Below, in pieces: positions 25,613-32,367 of a DNA stretch of 32,367 nucleotides. The notes below the pieces were generated by a model. It did no database searches. It was given only the letters and a program-made list of their open reading frames with translations, and was not told where the DNA came from. The translations under genes were made by a program, and so were the position numbers. The DNA is from an uncultured Acetobacteraceae bacterium. Lineage in GTDB: Bacteria > Pseudomonadota > Alphaproteobacteria > Acetobacterales > Acetobacteraceae. The stretch lies in assembly GCA_937873205.1 (NCBI GenBank), contig CALMVO010000073.1, positions 1-32,367 on the forward strand. Direction: 5' to 3'. Each line of letters starts with the position of its first letter. Position 1 is the first letter of the stretch.

Positions 25613-26332
25613 ATGAGTTATGAGCGACGGCTGGAGCCGCTGATCCGCGTCGAAGGGCTGAGCCGACGCTACGGCGCCGCCACGGTGCTCGACCGCCTCG
25701 ACCTCACGATCGGCCACGGCGAATTCCTGGCGCTGCTGGGACGCAGCGGCTCTGGCAAGACCACGCTGCTCCGCATCCTGGCCGGGCTCGACCGGGTCGA
25801 GGAGGGAAAGGTGTCGGTACCGCGCAACGCGGCGGTGGTTTTCCAAGAAAGCCGTCTGCTGCCGTGGAAGCGGGTCTGGGAGAATGTGGCATTGGGCCTG
25901 CCTGGGCCGGACGCCCATGACCGCGCGATGGCGGCGCTGGAAGAGGTCGGACTCGGCCACCGGACCCACGTTTGGCCGCTGACGCTATCCGGCGGCGAGG
26001 CGCAGCGCGTCGGTATCGCCCGGGCCCTGGTGCGCCAGCCCGAGTTCCTGATGCTGGACGAGCCGTTCGCCAGCCTTGACGCGCTGACCCGGCTGCGGAT
26101 GCAGGCGATGGTCGGCGAGCTCTGGCGGAAGCATCGCTGCGCGGTGCTGCTGGTGACGCACGACGTGGACGAAGCGCTGCTGCTGGGTGACCGGGCGGTG
26201 GTGCTGGAGCAGGGGCGGATCGGCATGGAGCTGCAGATTTCGCTCGTCCGGCCGCGCCGGCAAGACGATCCGGACTTCGTCTCGACGCGCCGGGCGTTGC
26301 TTGCCGCCCTCGACGTGCACGACGCGGTCTGA
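25613..26332 (+). CDS. ssuB: Aliphatic sulfonate ABC transporter, ATPase
   Basis: ABC ATPase of 239 residues that powers SsuC. Complete motif set: Walker A GRSGSGKT (43-50), Q-loop Q78 in VVFQESRLLPW, signature LSGGEAQR (125-132), Walker B LMLDEP (146-151), and the switch His H183 in VTHDVDEA. The QESRLLPW and DALTRLRMQ segments are typical of the SsuB/TauB/NrtD group. The start ATG 25613 follows the ssuC stop by 16 bp; a nearer ATG overlapping that stop is out of frame. No regulatory C-terminal domain. Confidence 0.94.
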   Translation: MSYERRLEPLIRVEGLSRRYGAATVLDRLDLTIGHGEFLALLGRSGSGKTTLLRILAGLDRVEEGKVSVPRNAAVVFQESRLLPWKRVWENVALGLPGPDAHDRAMAALEEVGLGHRTHVWPLTLSGGEAQRVGIARALVRQPEFLMLDEPFASLDALTRLRMQAMVGELWRKHRCAVLLVTHDVDEALLLGDRAVVLEQGRIGMELQISLVRPRRQDDPDFVSTRRALLAALDVHDAV

Positions 26333-26345
26333 CCAAGCGAAGGGC

Positions 26346-26456
26346 AAAGGCTAGGGGCTCTGCCCCTGCACCCCGCCAGAGGCTAGCCTTTGGAAACCGC
26401 TTATAAGATGGGATCCAAGGGCCTTGGCCCTTGGCGGGTCCAGGGCAGGGCCCTGG
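26346..26456. repeat. GC-rich palindromic repeat cluster after ssuB
   Basis: Three nested or tandem hairpins follow the ssuB stop by 13 bp. AAAGGCTAG (26346-26354) pairs with CTAGCCTTT (26381-26389-ish) and encloses AGGGGCTCTGCCCCT (26353-26367). Next, CCAAGGGCC-TT-GGCCCTTGG (26415-26434) is a 9-bp stem with a 2-nt loop. Last, CCAGGG..CCCTGG spans 26440-26456. Sequences of the GGGGCTCTGCCCCTGCACCCCGCC kind recur between genes in many Rhodospirillales and related genomes. It may end transcription or protect the mRNA 3' end. Confidence 0.7.
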
Positions 26457-26464
26457 CCTCTCTC

Positions 26465-26572
26465 CTAGAGGATGATCCGATCGCTTAGGCTCACGGATCA
26501 TCCTCTAGCTTGTTGTTTTGACGAGCATCTTTATCCGATCGAACGAGTCCGTTCGATCGGATGATGCTCTAG
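26465..26572 (+). repeat. MITE-like terminator repeat, copy 3 (108 bp)
   Basis: Best-preserved copy. Hairpin 1: CTAGAGGATGATCCG with CGGATCATCCTCTAG, a perfect 15-bp stem with a 14-nt loop, followed by CTTGTTGTTTTGACG. Hairpin 2: a 20-bp stem formed by GAGCATC-ATCCGATCGAACG (interrupted by a TTT bulge) and its complement, with loop AGTC. The terminal CTAG at 26569-26572 gives the TAG stop of the convergent TonB receptor gene. It sits between the convergent ssuB and receptor genes. Confidence 0.88.
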
Positions 26573-29361
26573 AACGTGTAGTTGAGCCGCCCGTAGTAGA
26601 ACCCGCCGGTGATCGGGATCTGCAGCGAGGTCTGGTCGAAGCGCGACACGTTGACGTAGCCGACCTCGGCCGGCTCCTCGCGCGGCAGCATGTTGAAGAT
26701 GTTGGAGCCGCCGAGCGCCATGTGCAGATGCGGCGTGAGCTGGTAGCCGATCTCGAGGTCGGTGAGCCAGACCGGTGTCTGCTCGAACTGCAGGAACTGG
26801 GTGCCCGAGAAGGCGAGCGCGGCCGGCGCCAGGTCGGCGTAGGACGCCTCGCTGGTGGTCTGGCCCCAGCGGGTCCAGCGGACGTTGACGTCGAACTTCT
26901 GGATCTTCCAGAACGCGTTGAGGATCAGCTTGCTGCGTGGCGAGGCGGTGGTGATGTAGCCGATGCCCTGCTCGGTCAGGAACGGGTCGCCCTGGCTGTC
27001 GATGCCCAGATGGTGCAGGCGAGTGCGGTTGAGGTCGAGGGCAGCGGTCCAGTTTACGGTGCCGTATCGGCGGAAGTCGCTGAAATAGTCGGCGGCGATG
27101 TTGGCGCCCTGGGTGCGGGTGCTGGCGCCGTTGGCGAAGTAGAACGCCGAGATCTGGTCGAGTGCGACGCCGGACGCGATCGGGGTACCGGTCAGCTGGA
27201 TCGCGTTCAGGGCGGCCTGGCCGGTCACGCCGCCGGCGCCGACGATGCGGTCGCGGATGTTGATCTGGTAGATGTCGGCGGTGATGCTGAGGTTGCGGAT
27301 CGGCTCCAGCACCACGCCGGCTGAGGCGTTGGTGGAGCGCTCCGGCTTCAGCGGCACCGCGCCGATCGAGCGCGCGGCGGCGGAGTTGACGGCGAGGTCG
27401 CCGCTGGCGCTGGTCGGGCCCACGTTCAGCGCGCTGAAGTTCTCCTCGGCCAGGGTCGGCGCGCGGAAGCCGTTGCTGACCGTGCCGCGGATCGCGAACT
27501 GGTGCGTGAAGTCGTAGCGGGCCGCGATCTTGCCGTTCTCGGTGTCGCCGAAGTCGGTGTAGTGCTCGTAGCGGCCGGCGAAGTCGAGATCCAGCTTCGG
27601 CAGCGGATGGGTGTCGATGTCGATGTAGCCGGCATAGACGTCGCGGTAGAAGTTGCCGGCGTTCTGCGGCCGCAGGCCCGCGAAGCCCTGGGTGCCGCCC
27701 TCCTCGTAGGAGGCTGGGTTGCCGGCGCCGAGCTTGTAGATGTCGACTCGGTTCTCGGCGCCGAAGGCGACGTTGAGCGGCCGGCCGAACAGCGTGACAG
27801 GTTTCACGAAGTCGAGGTTGTTGGTCCACTGCCCGGTGCGCTGCGTCTGCGCCAGCACCTTGGTCGGCGTGAAGCCGGGGGCCTGGCCGAAATCCGGATC
27901 GCTTGGCGTGGTGTCGCCTCCGTCGAACAGGTCGACGTTGCCGGTGTTCTTGTTGCCGATGTCGGTCTCGTCGTCGCCGTAGGTGGTGCTGAGGTTGACG
28001 TGGAAGCCGAAGAAGTCATCAGCCTTCACGCCGAGCGTCGCCGCGAAGTCGTTCTCATCGTCGGTTTCGAGCGGCGAGAAGCCGGACGGGTAGAGGGTCG
28101 GCAGCTTGTTCGGCGTGCGCCAGTTCTCATAGGCTTCCGAGTGGCGGTGGCCGTAGGTGATCAGGCTGAAGCCCTGCAGGCCGCCGAACAGGTTGGGCAC
28201 CAGGGTGTCGCCGGCGGCGATGCTGAGCGTCTCGCGGGTCTCCTCCGGCACGCCGACGATCTTGTTCTCGTTGCCGGGCTCGGGGTTGTTGTCCGGTACG
28301 AAGCCGTAGGAAAGCTCGGCCGGCGTCGGTGTGAAGGCGGAGGTGCGATCGTCGACGGTCTGCCTGACGAAGAAATCCTTATGATACACCTGTCCGCCGA
28401 GGTGGACGTAGCCGTCCTGCCCGAACGCGAGGCCGCCGTCGGCGTCGAGCTGGTAGAGCCAGCCATCGCCGTTGACGGCGTCGGCGCCGGTCTCGGCGCT
28501 GACGTTCATGCCGTGGTCGGTCTTCTTGGTGATGATGTTGACCACGCCGGCGATCGCGTCCGAGCCGTACTGCGCGGCGGCGCCGTCCTTCAGCACCTCG
28601 ATGTGGTCGATCGCGGCGGCCGGGATCATGTTGATGTCGGGCGCGGTCGAGCCCTGTTCTGGGCCGGCATCGGCCGAGATGTTCGAGGTCGGGTGGCGGC
28701 GGACGCCATCGAGCAGGATCAGGGTGTCGTTCGGGTTGAGGCCGCGCAGGATGATGTTGGCGGTGAGTGCCGCGGTGTCCGAGCCTTCGGTCTTGACGTC
28801 GATCGACGGGTCCGTCTTGACCAGCTGGTCATCGAGGTTGACCTGGCCGGAGCGGCGCAGCGTGGCGGCGCTGATGACGTCGATCGGGCTGGTGCTGTCG
28901 CGGGCCTTGGTGTTGAGGCTGCGGGTGCCGGTGACGATGACGCTCTCGCCCTGGTCCGCGGCGGCCGGCACCGCGGCGCCGGCGCCAGCGCCGCCCGGGC
29001 CGCCTGGCGTGGTGTCGCTCGCGGCGACATAGGGCCGATCGGCAGCGACGGTGGCTCCTGCCGCGGTCGCGGCTGCGGCTGTCCCGGCCGCGGCCGTCTT
29101 CGTCCGGGCGGCGGGCTTCGTCCCCTTCCTGGCCGCGGTCTTCGCCACCGTCTTGTGGGCATGATGCGCATGGGCGGTGGTCGTTGGCGTGGTCGCCGTC
29201 GCGGTCGGAGTTGTCGCTGCGGTCTGCGCTCTCGCCGAAGCGGCACCGGCCGCGATGGCAAGCGGACATGCGGTCATGAGCAGAACGCGCTGCCAACTCA
29301 TGCGCCTTCCGACATTGCTGGGAGCCGGCTGCTGTCCGCGATCATTCGACATGCGCTGCAT
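26569..29361 (-). CDS. TonB-dependent outer membrane receptor with long N-terminal linker
   Basis: Outer membrane receptor of 930 residues from ATG 29361 (starts at 29352 or 29301 are possible). Signal peptide about 21-46 (RVLLMTACPLAIAAGAASARAQ). A linker of about 90 residues follows, rich in Ala, Thr, Lys, His and Pro (47-138). Then comes a TonB-box-like ESVIVTGTR (139-147), the plug (TLRRSGQVNLDDQL, LRGLNPNDTLILLDGVRRH, IDHIEVLKDGAAAQYGSDAIAGVVNIITKK), and a 22-strand-type barrel ending LNYTF with the terminal Phe needed for outer-membrane assembly. No STN signalling domain. Its stop codon lies inside MITE copy 3. The substrate is unknown. It is divergent from the amine oxidase operon, so uptake of that enzyme's substrate is one possibility; sulfonate import is another, given the ssu genes on the other side. 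Confidence 0.92.
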   Translation of the reverse strand: MQRMSNDRGQQPAPSNVGRRMSWQRVLLMTACPLAIAAGAASARAQTAATTPTATATTPTTTAHAHHAHKTVAKTAARKGTKPAARTKTAAAGTAAAATAAGATVAADRPYVAASDTTPGGPGGAGAGAAVPAAADQGESVIVTGTRSLNTKARDSTSPIDVISAATLRRSGQVNLDDQLVKTDPSIDVKTEGSDTAALTANIILRGLNPNDTLILLDGVRRHPTSNISADAGPEQGSTAPDINMIPAAAIDHIEVLKDGAAAQYGSDAIAGVVNIITKKTDHGMNVSAETGADAVNGDGWLYQLDADGGLAFGQDGYVHLGGQVYHKDFFVRQTVDDRTSAFTPTPAELSYGFVPDNNPEPGNENKIVGVPEETRETLSIAAGDTLVPNLFGGLQGFSLITYGHRHSEAYENWRTPNKLPTLYPSGFSPLETDDENDFAATLGVKADDFFGFHVNLSTTYGDDETDIGNKNTGNVDLFDGGDTTPSDPDFGQAPGFTPTKVLAQTQRTGQWTNNLDFVKPVTLFGRPLNVAFGAENRVDIYKLGAGNPASYEEGGTQGFAGLRPQNAGNFYRDVYAGYIDIDTHPLPKLDLDFAGRYEHYTDFGDTENGKIAARYDFTHQFAIRGTVSNGFRAPTLAEENFSALNVGPTSASGDLAVNSAAARSIGAVPLKPERSTNASAGVVLEPIRNLSITADIYQINIRDRIVGAGGVTGQAALNAIQLTGTPIASGVALDQISAFYFANGASTRTQGANIAADYFSDFRRYGTVNWTAALDLNRTRLHHLGIDSQGDPFLTEQGIGYITTASPRSKLILNAFWKIQKFDVNVRWTRWGQTTSEASYADLAPAALAFSGTQFLQFEQTPVWLTDLEIGYQLTPHLHMALGGSNIFNMLPREEPAEVGYVNVSRFDQTSLQIPITGGFYYGRLNYTF

Positions 29362-29862
29362 ACGTTTCTTTCCGTCCGAGCAAACGGCCCTGGCGGCGAC
29401 CATCGTGCCGCCACCGGACCGTTCTTCTATCGCGACGAACACGCCGGCGTGAGCGGTCTCGTGGCAAGTCCAAATTGCACGTTGCCGATGCAAAATCAGG
29501 GTGTGCGACAAAAAAGCCTCAGTGATATGTGGCTAAACTATTTGCATGTGCATTTCAGGAAAGCATTTTGAGCGCTGACCGTTGGAACGCCCCCGACTCG
29601 ATTGGCCGATCAACGGGACGCGTCGCAGCCGCGGTTCAAGGCCGTTACGCGTCGATGGCGGATGATCAAGCAGGCCTGCATCCAGGAGCTGATCTGCATC
29701 TGGGTCGGGCAGGCCAACGGGCAGAACAGCTCGCTGTCGCTTTAGCTGCTGAGAAAGAATGCAGTTGCCTGTCAAATGAGCGAATTGACGTCGGCGCGCC
29801 GATCGTCCTAGCGTCGGGCAACCGCGAGGCCGCCATGGTCATCCGGCCCTGGAGCATGTGCG
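29362..29862. other. Intergenic region between divergent receptor and amine oxidase operons
   Basis: About 500 bp without a convincing gene. The part at 29470-29560 is clearly richer in A and T than its surroundings and contains short inverted repeats of the type TTGCA/TGCAA (29475-29491) and TGCATGTGCA (29543-29552), suited to regulator binding. A 57-codon open stretch ending at 29745 (containing FKAVTRRWRMIKQACIQELICIWVGQ) has no usual start codon and may be a decayed gene tail. A plausible rightward promoter lies at 29785. No clear leftward promoter was found. Confidence 0.5.
29785..29813 (+). promoter_or_regulatory. Candidate promoter of the amine oxidase operon
   Basis: TTGACG (29785-29790) and CTAGCG (29808-29813) are spaced by 17 bp, acceptable for an alphaproteobacterial housekeeping promoter although the -10 element is weak. 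Transcription would start near 29820, about 43 nt before the TTG start codon. Confidence 0.4.
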
Positions 29863-31461
29863 TTGAACCGAATGGGCACACGGGAGCCGACCCGCCGGCA
29901 GTTGCTGATGCGGATCGGCGCGGCCGCAGGCAGCATGGCGGCCTATCAGGCCATGACGCAGCTCGGCCATGCCGCCGGCACCGACTTCTCGGGCTTTCCC
30001 TCGCTGTCCGGTGCCAGGAAGGGCACCACCGTGCTGGTGCTGGGTGCCGGGCTTGCCGGGATGCTGGCCGCCTACGAGCTGCGCAAGGCAGGCTACGATG
30101 TGCGCGTGCTCGAGTACCAGAACCGTTCCGGCGGCCGCAACTTCACCCTGCGCGGCGGCGACACCCTGACCGAGCTTGGCGGCGCAACCCAACATGTCGG
30201 GTTCGCCCCCGGCAACTACCTCAATCCCGGTCCCTGGCGCATCCCCTACCACCACCAGGGCCTGCTGCATTACTGCAAGCTGTTCGGCGTGCAGCTCGAG
30301 CCGTTCATCGAGGTCAACCACAACGCCTACCTGCACGACAGCGACAGCTTCGGCGGCCGCCCGCAGCGCTATCGCGACGTGATGACCGACTTCACCGGCT
30401 ACACCGCCGAGCTGCTCGCCAAGGCGATCAACCAGAACAAGCTCGACCAGCCCATCAGCGCCGACGAGCAGCACGACCTGCTGGCGGCGATGAAGGGCTG
30501 GGGCCTGCTCGATAAGAATTACGGCTATTCCGGCACCGAACTCGTGGCATTGCGCCGCGGCTACGACAAGATGCCGGGCGGCGGCCCCGATGGCGCGCCG
30601 ACCCCGTCGCAGCCGCTGGGACGGGCCGCGATCATGAAGTCAGGCCTGTGGCAGTGGCTCGCCTTCAACATGAGCTACGAGATGCAGACGACCATGTTCC
30701 AGCCGGTCGGCGGCATGGACATGATCGGCAAGGGCTTCGCCAAGCACGTCAACGACATCGTCACGCACAACGTCAAGGTCACCAAGATCGGGCAGGACGG
30801 CGGCGGCGTCACCATCACCTATGTCGACGACCAGGGCAGCGGCGCCGTGACCGAGGCCAAGGCCGAATATTGCGTCTGCACCATCCCGCTGCCGGTGCTG
30901 GCCGAGATCGAGGTGCAGGCGAGCGCTCCGATGCGGGCTGCGATCCAGGCGGTGCCCTATGCCTCCTCGGTCAAGGTCGGCCTCGAGTTCAAGCGCCGCT
31001 TCTGGGAGCAGGACGATCAGATCTACGGCGGCATCAGCTTCACCAACCAGCCGATCAGCCAGGTCTCGTATCCGAGCACGCGCTACTTCACCGACGGGCC
31101 CGGCGTCATGCTGGGCGGCTACATGTTCGGCCCGGCCGCCTATGCCTTTTCCGGCATGACCCCGGCGGAGCGGGTCGAGGAGGCCCTGAAGCAGGGCAGC
31201 GTGCTGCATCCGCAATACCGCGAGGAGTTCTCCAACGGCATCGGTGTGGCGTGGAGCCGGATGCCGTGGACGCTGGGCTGCTGCTCGGCCTGGAGCGAGG
31301 AGACGCGCCGCGCGCACTACAAGGCGATGACGACGATGGACAACCGCCTGGTGCTGGCCGGCGAGCACGCCTCCCATGTCGGCTGCTGGCAGGAGGGGGC
31401 GATCCTGTCCTCGGTCTCCGCCGTCACCCAGCTGCACCAGCGCGCGGTCAGCGCGGCATGA
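29863..31461 (+). CDS. Tat-exported flavin amine oxidase/dehydrogenase
   Basis: FAD-dependent amine oxidoreductase of 532 residues (monoamine/L-amino-acid oxidase superfamily). The N-terminus TRRQLLMRIGAAAGSMAAY is a twin-arginine signal, so the folded flavoprotein would act in the periplasm. The dinucleotide fold TVLVLGAGLAGMLAAYELRKAGYDVRVLEYQNRSGGRN begins near residue 56, and the C-terminal FAD contact LAGEHASHVGCWQEGAILSS is near 497-517. The middle has VALRRGYDKMPGG and QPVGGMDMIGKGFAKHV as in the family. The start is TTG 29863, with GGAG 8 nt upstream; ATG 29872 is too far from that site. Its stop overlaps the cytochrome c start (ATGA). The linked cytochrome suggests that it passes electrons to the respiratory chain instead of to O2, as shown for nicotine oxidoreductase NicA2 with CycN in Pseudomonas. 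The substrate is unknown: an amine or an L-amino acid. Confidence 0.88.
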   Translation: MNRMGTREPTRRQLLMRIGAAAGSMAAYQAMTQLGHAAGTDFSGFPSLSGARKGTTVLVLGAGLAGMLAAYELRKAGYDVRVLEYQNRSGGRNFTLRGGDTLTELGGATQHVGFAPGNYLNPGPWRIPYHHQGLLHYCKLFGVQLEPFIEVNHNAYLHDSDSFGGRPQRYRDVMTDFTGYTAELLAKAINQNKLDQPISADEQHDLLAAMKGWGLLDKNYGYSGTELVALRRGYDKMPGGGPDGAPTPSQPLGRAAIMKSGLWQWLAFNMSYEMQTTMFQPVGGMDMIGKGFAKHVNDIVTHNVKVTKIGQDGGGVTITYVDDQGSGAVTEAKAEYCVCTIPLPVLAEIEVQASAPMRAAIQAVPYASSVKVGLEFKRRFWEQDDQIYGGISFTNQPISQVSYPSTRYFTDGPGVMLGGYMFGPAAYAFSGMTPAERVEEALKQGSVLHPQYREEFSNGIGVAWSRMPWTLGCCSAWSEETRRAHYKAMTTMDNRLVLAGEHASHVGCWQEGAILSSVSAVTQLHQRAVSAA

Positions 31462-31895
31462 GGCGCGTGTTCCACCAGGCGCTGGCGGCGCTGCCAACGC
31501 TGCCGGTTGTGGCCCTGGCGCTGCTGCCGATGCGGGCGGCGCACGCCGACGTCGCCTCCAGCGTCGCCGGTGCCGGCACCACCAGCACCGACGGCCAGGT
31601 GATCTACGCCCAGGTCTGCCAGGGCTGCCATCAGGCCAACGCGAAGGGCGCCACGGGTGCGGCCACCATCCCGGCGCTGGCGGGGAACCCCAAGCTGGCG
31701 AACGCCGGCTACCCGATCTACGTCGTGCTGAACGGCAAGGGCGGCATGCCGTGGCTCGGCACCATGCTGAACGACACCCAGGTGGCCTCGGTCGTCGGCT
31801 ACGTCCGCACGCACTTCGGCAACCACTACACCGACCCGGTCACGCCGCAGGACGTGGCGGCGCTGCGTGGCCCGGCACCCACTCCGGAGAAGTAA
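31458..31895 (+). CDS. Periplasmic class I c-type cytochrome
   Basis: Protein of 145 residues with a signal peptide (about 1-30, ending MRAAHA) and one haem c site, CQGCH at 54-58. The likely sixth ligand is M97 in GKGGMPWLG, within the usual fold IPALAGNP...VLNGKGGMPWLGTMLNDTQVASVVGYVRTHF. It is a soluble periplasmic electron carrier. Its start codon overlaps the stop of the flavin amine oxidase, so the two are produced together; the cytochrome is the natural electron acceptor of that enzyme and would pass electrons to a terminal oxidase. A Pro-rich tail (RGPAPTPEK) ends the protein, 3 bp before RidA. Confidence 0.93.
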   Translation: MRRVFHQALAALPTLPVVALALLPMRAAHADVASSVAGAGTTSTDGQVIYAQVCQGCHQANAKGATGAATIPALAGNPKLANAGYPIYVVLNGKGGMPWLGTMLNDTQVASVVGYVRTHFGNHYTDPVTPQDVAALRGPAPTPEK

Positions 31896-31898
31896 GCC

Positions 31899-32367
31899 AT
31901 GACCACCCGGTTCCTGCTCGCTGCCCTGTTCGCCTCCGCCGCGCTGGCCTCGCCGGCCGGTGCCGCGGACCTGGTGCGGCAATCGACGGGCAAGTTCCCG
32001 ATCGCCAGCGCGATCGAGGTGCCGCCCGGCTACACCACGATCTACCTGTCCGGCATGGGCGCCGACGTCGCCGACAAGAGCGCGGCTCCGATGACGCTTG
32101 CCGCCTACGGCGATACCGAGACCCAGACCGCGAGCGCGTTGGGCAAGATCCAGGCTACCCTGGCGGGACTGCACCTGACCTTCGCCGACGTGGTGCAGAT
32201 GCACGTCTACCTCGCCCCCGACCCGAAGCTGGGCAGGATGGACTTCGCCGGCATGATGAAATCCTACACCAAGTTCTTCGGCACGGCGGCGCAGCCCGAT
32301 CTGCCGACGCGATCCGCGTTCCAGGTGGCGGCGCTGGCCAACCCGGGGTGGTTGGTCGAGATCGAGG
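31899..32367 (+). CDS. Secreted RidA-family enamine/imine deaminase (cut by window edge)
   Basis: First 156 residues of a RidA (YjgF/YER057c/UK114) protein, nearly complete since the family C-terminal motif VEIE is reached at the last codon. An N-terminal signal peptide MTTRFLLAALFASAALASPAGAA is followed by the RidA domain: TTIYLSGMG, ETQTASALGKIQATLAGLHLTFADVVQMHVYLAP, and PTRSAFQVAALANPGWLVEIE, which includes the key Arg at 138. RidA enzymes speed hydrolysis of imines and enamines to ketone or aldehyde plus ammonia; most are cytoplasmic, so the export signal is notable. It starts 3 bp after the cytochrome gene, third in the operon. The partner flavoenzyme makes imines, which fits this activity. 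Confidence 0.9.
   Translation, partial: MTTRFLLAALFASAALASPAGAADLVRQSTGKFPIASAIEVPPGYTTIYLSGMGADVADKSAAPMTLAAYGDTETQTASALGKIQATLAGLHLTFADVVQMHVYLAPDPKLGRMDFAGMMKSYTKFFGTAAQPDLPTRSAFQVAALANPGWLVEIE

Noticed and set aside
29572-29745. Small open stretch upstream of the amine oxidase (RRWRMIKQACIQELICIWVGQ)
   Set aside because: No ATG, GTG or TTG start in a sensible place and no recognisable family; at most a decayed gene tail.
1-32367. tRNA, rRNA, CRISPR array, complete insertion sequence or prophage
   Set aside because: No cloverleaf ends, spaced direct repeats, transposase or phage structural genes were seen in the window.

Overview
The window is high-GC DNA with dense, mostly intact genes. 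Its gene families and order suggest an alphaproteobacterium, probably Rhodospirillales and possibly Acetobacteraceae. The grounds are the recG / sdhE / mfd block, aerobic-type CobW/CobN genes under a cobalamin riboswitch, Tat-exported oxidoreductases, and GC-rich palindromic intergenic repeats. No rRNA, tRNA, CRISPR array or complete insertion sequence was seen.

Region by region. 1-4064 is a leftward B12-regulated unit: a sigma70-like promoter, a cobalamin riboswitch, DUF1636, cobW and cobN (cut by the window edge). 4112-6345 (+) holds a secreted cyclophilin and a Tat-exported bicupin of the oxalate decarboxylase family. 6480-8838 (-) is a GAF/GGDEF-like/EAL protein coupled to a gamma-glutamylcyclotransferase-fold protein. 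8963-15011 is recG (-), then sdhE and mfd (+). 15089-16130 is a TetR regulator divergent from a small membrane protein, with operator-like repeats between. 16142-16860 is a scar of two truncated genes. 16987-20433 has a CapA-type protein and an unknown secreted protein (-), divergent from an SBF-type transporter (+). 20660-26332 is a sulfonate-utilisation locus: ssuD (-), ssuA (+), a COG4529-type FAD/NAD(P) protein (-), ssuC and ssuB (+). 26569-29361 is a large TonB-dependent receptor (-). 29863-32367 is an operon for a Tat-exported flavin amine oxidase, a c-type cytochrome and a secreted RidA (cut by the edge).

The most interesting unit is the last one. The overlapping or closely spaced reading frames put an amine-oxidising flavoenzyme, an electron-accepting cytochrome and an imine-hydrolysing RidA together, all with export signals. 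This suggests a periplasmic amine or amino-acid dehydrogenase chain in which the reactive imine is cleared outside the cytoplasm. The divergent TonB receptor could supply the substrate.

A second theme is a 107-108 bp MITE-like repeat: three full copies and one decayed copy, each just after a stop codon. It has 19-bp terminal inverted repeats, CTAG at both ends, and two strong hairpins, the first followed by a T-rich tract. In two copies the terminal CTAG supplies the stop codon of the neighbouring gene.
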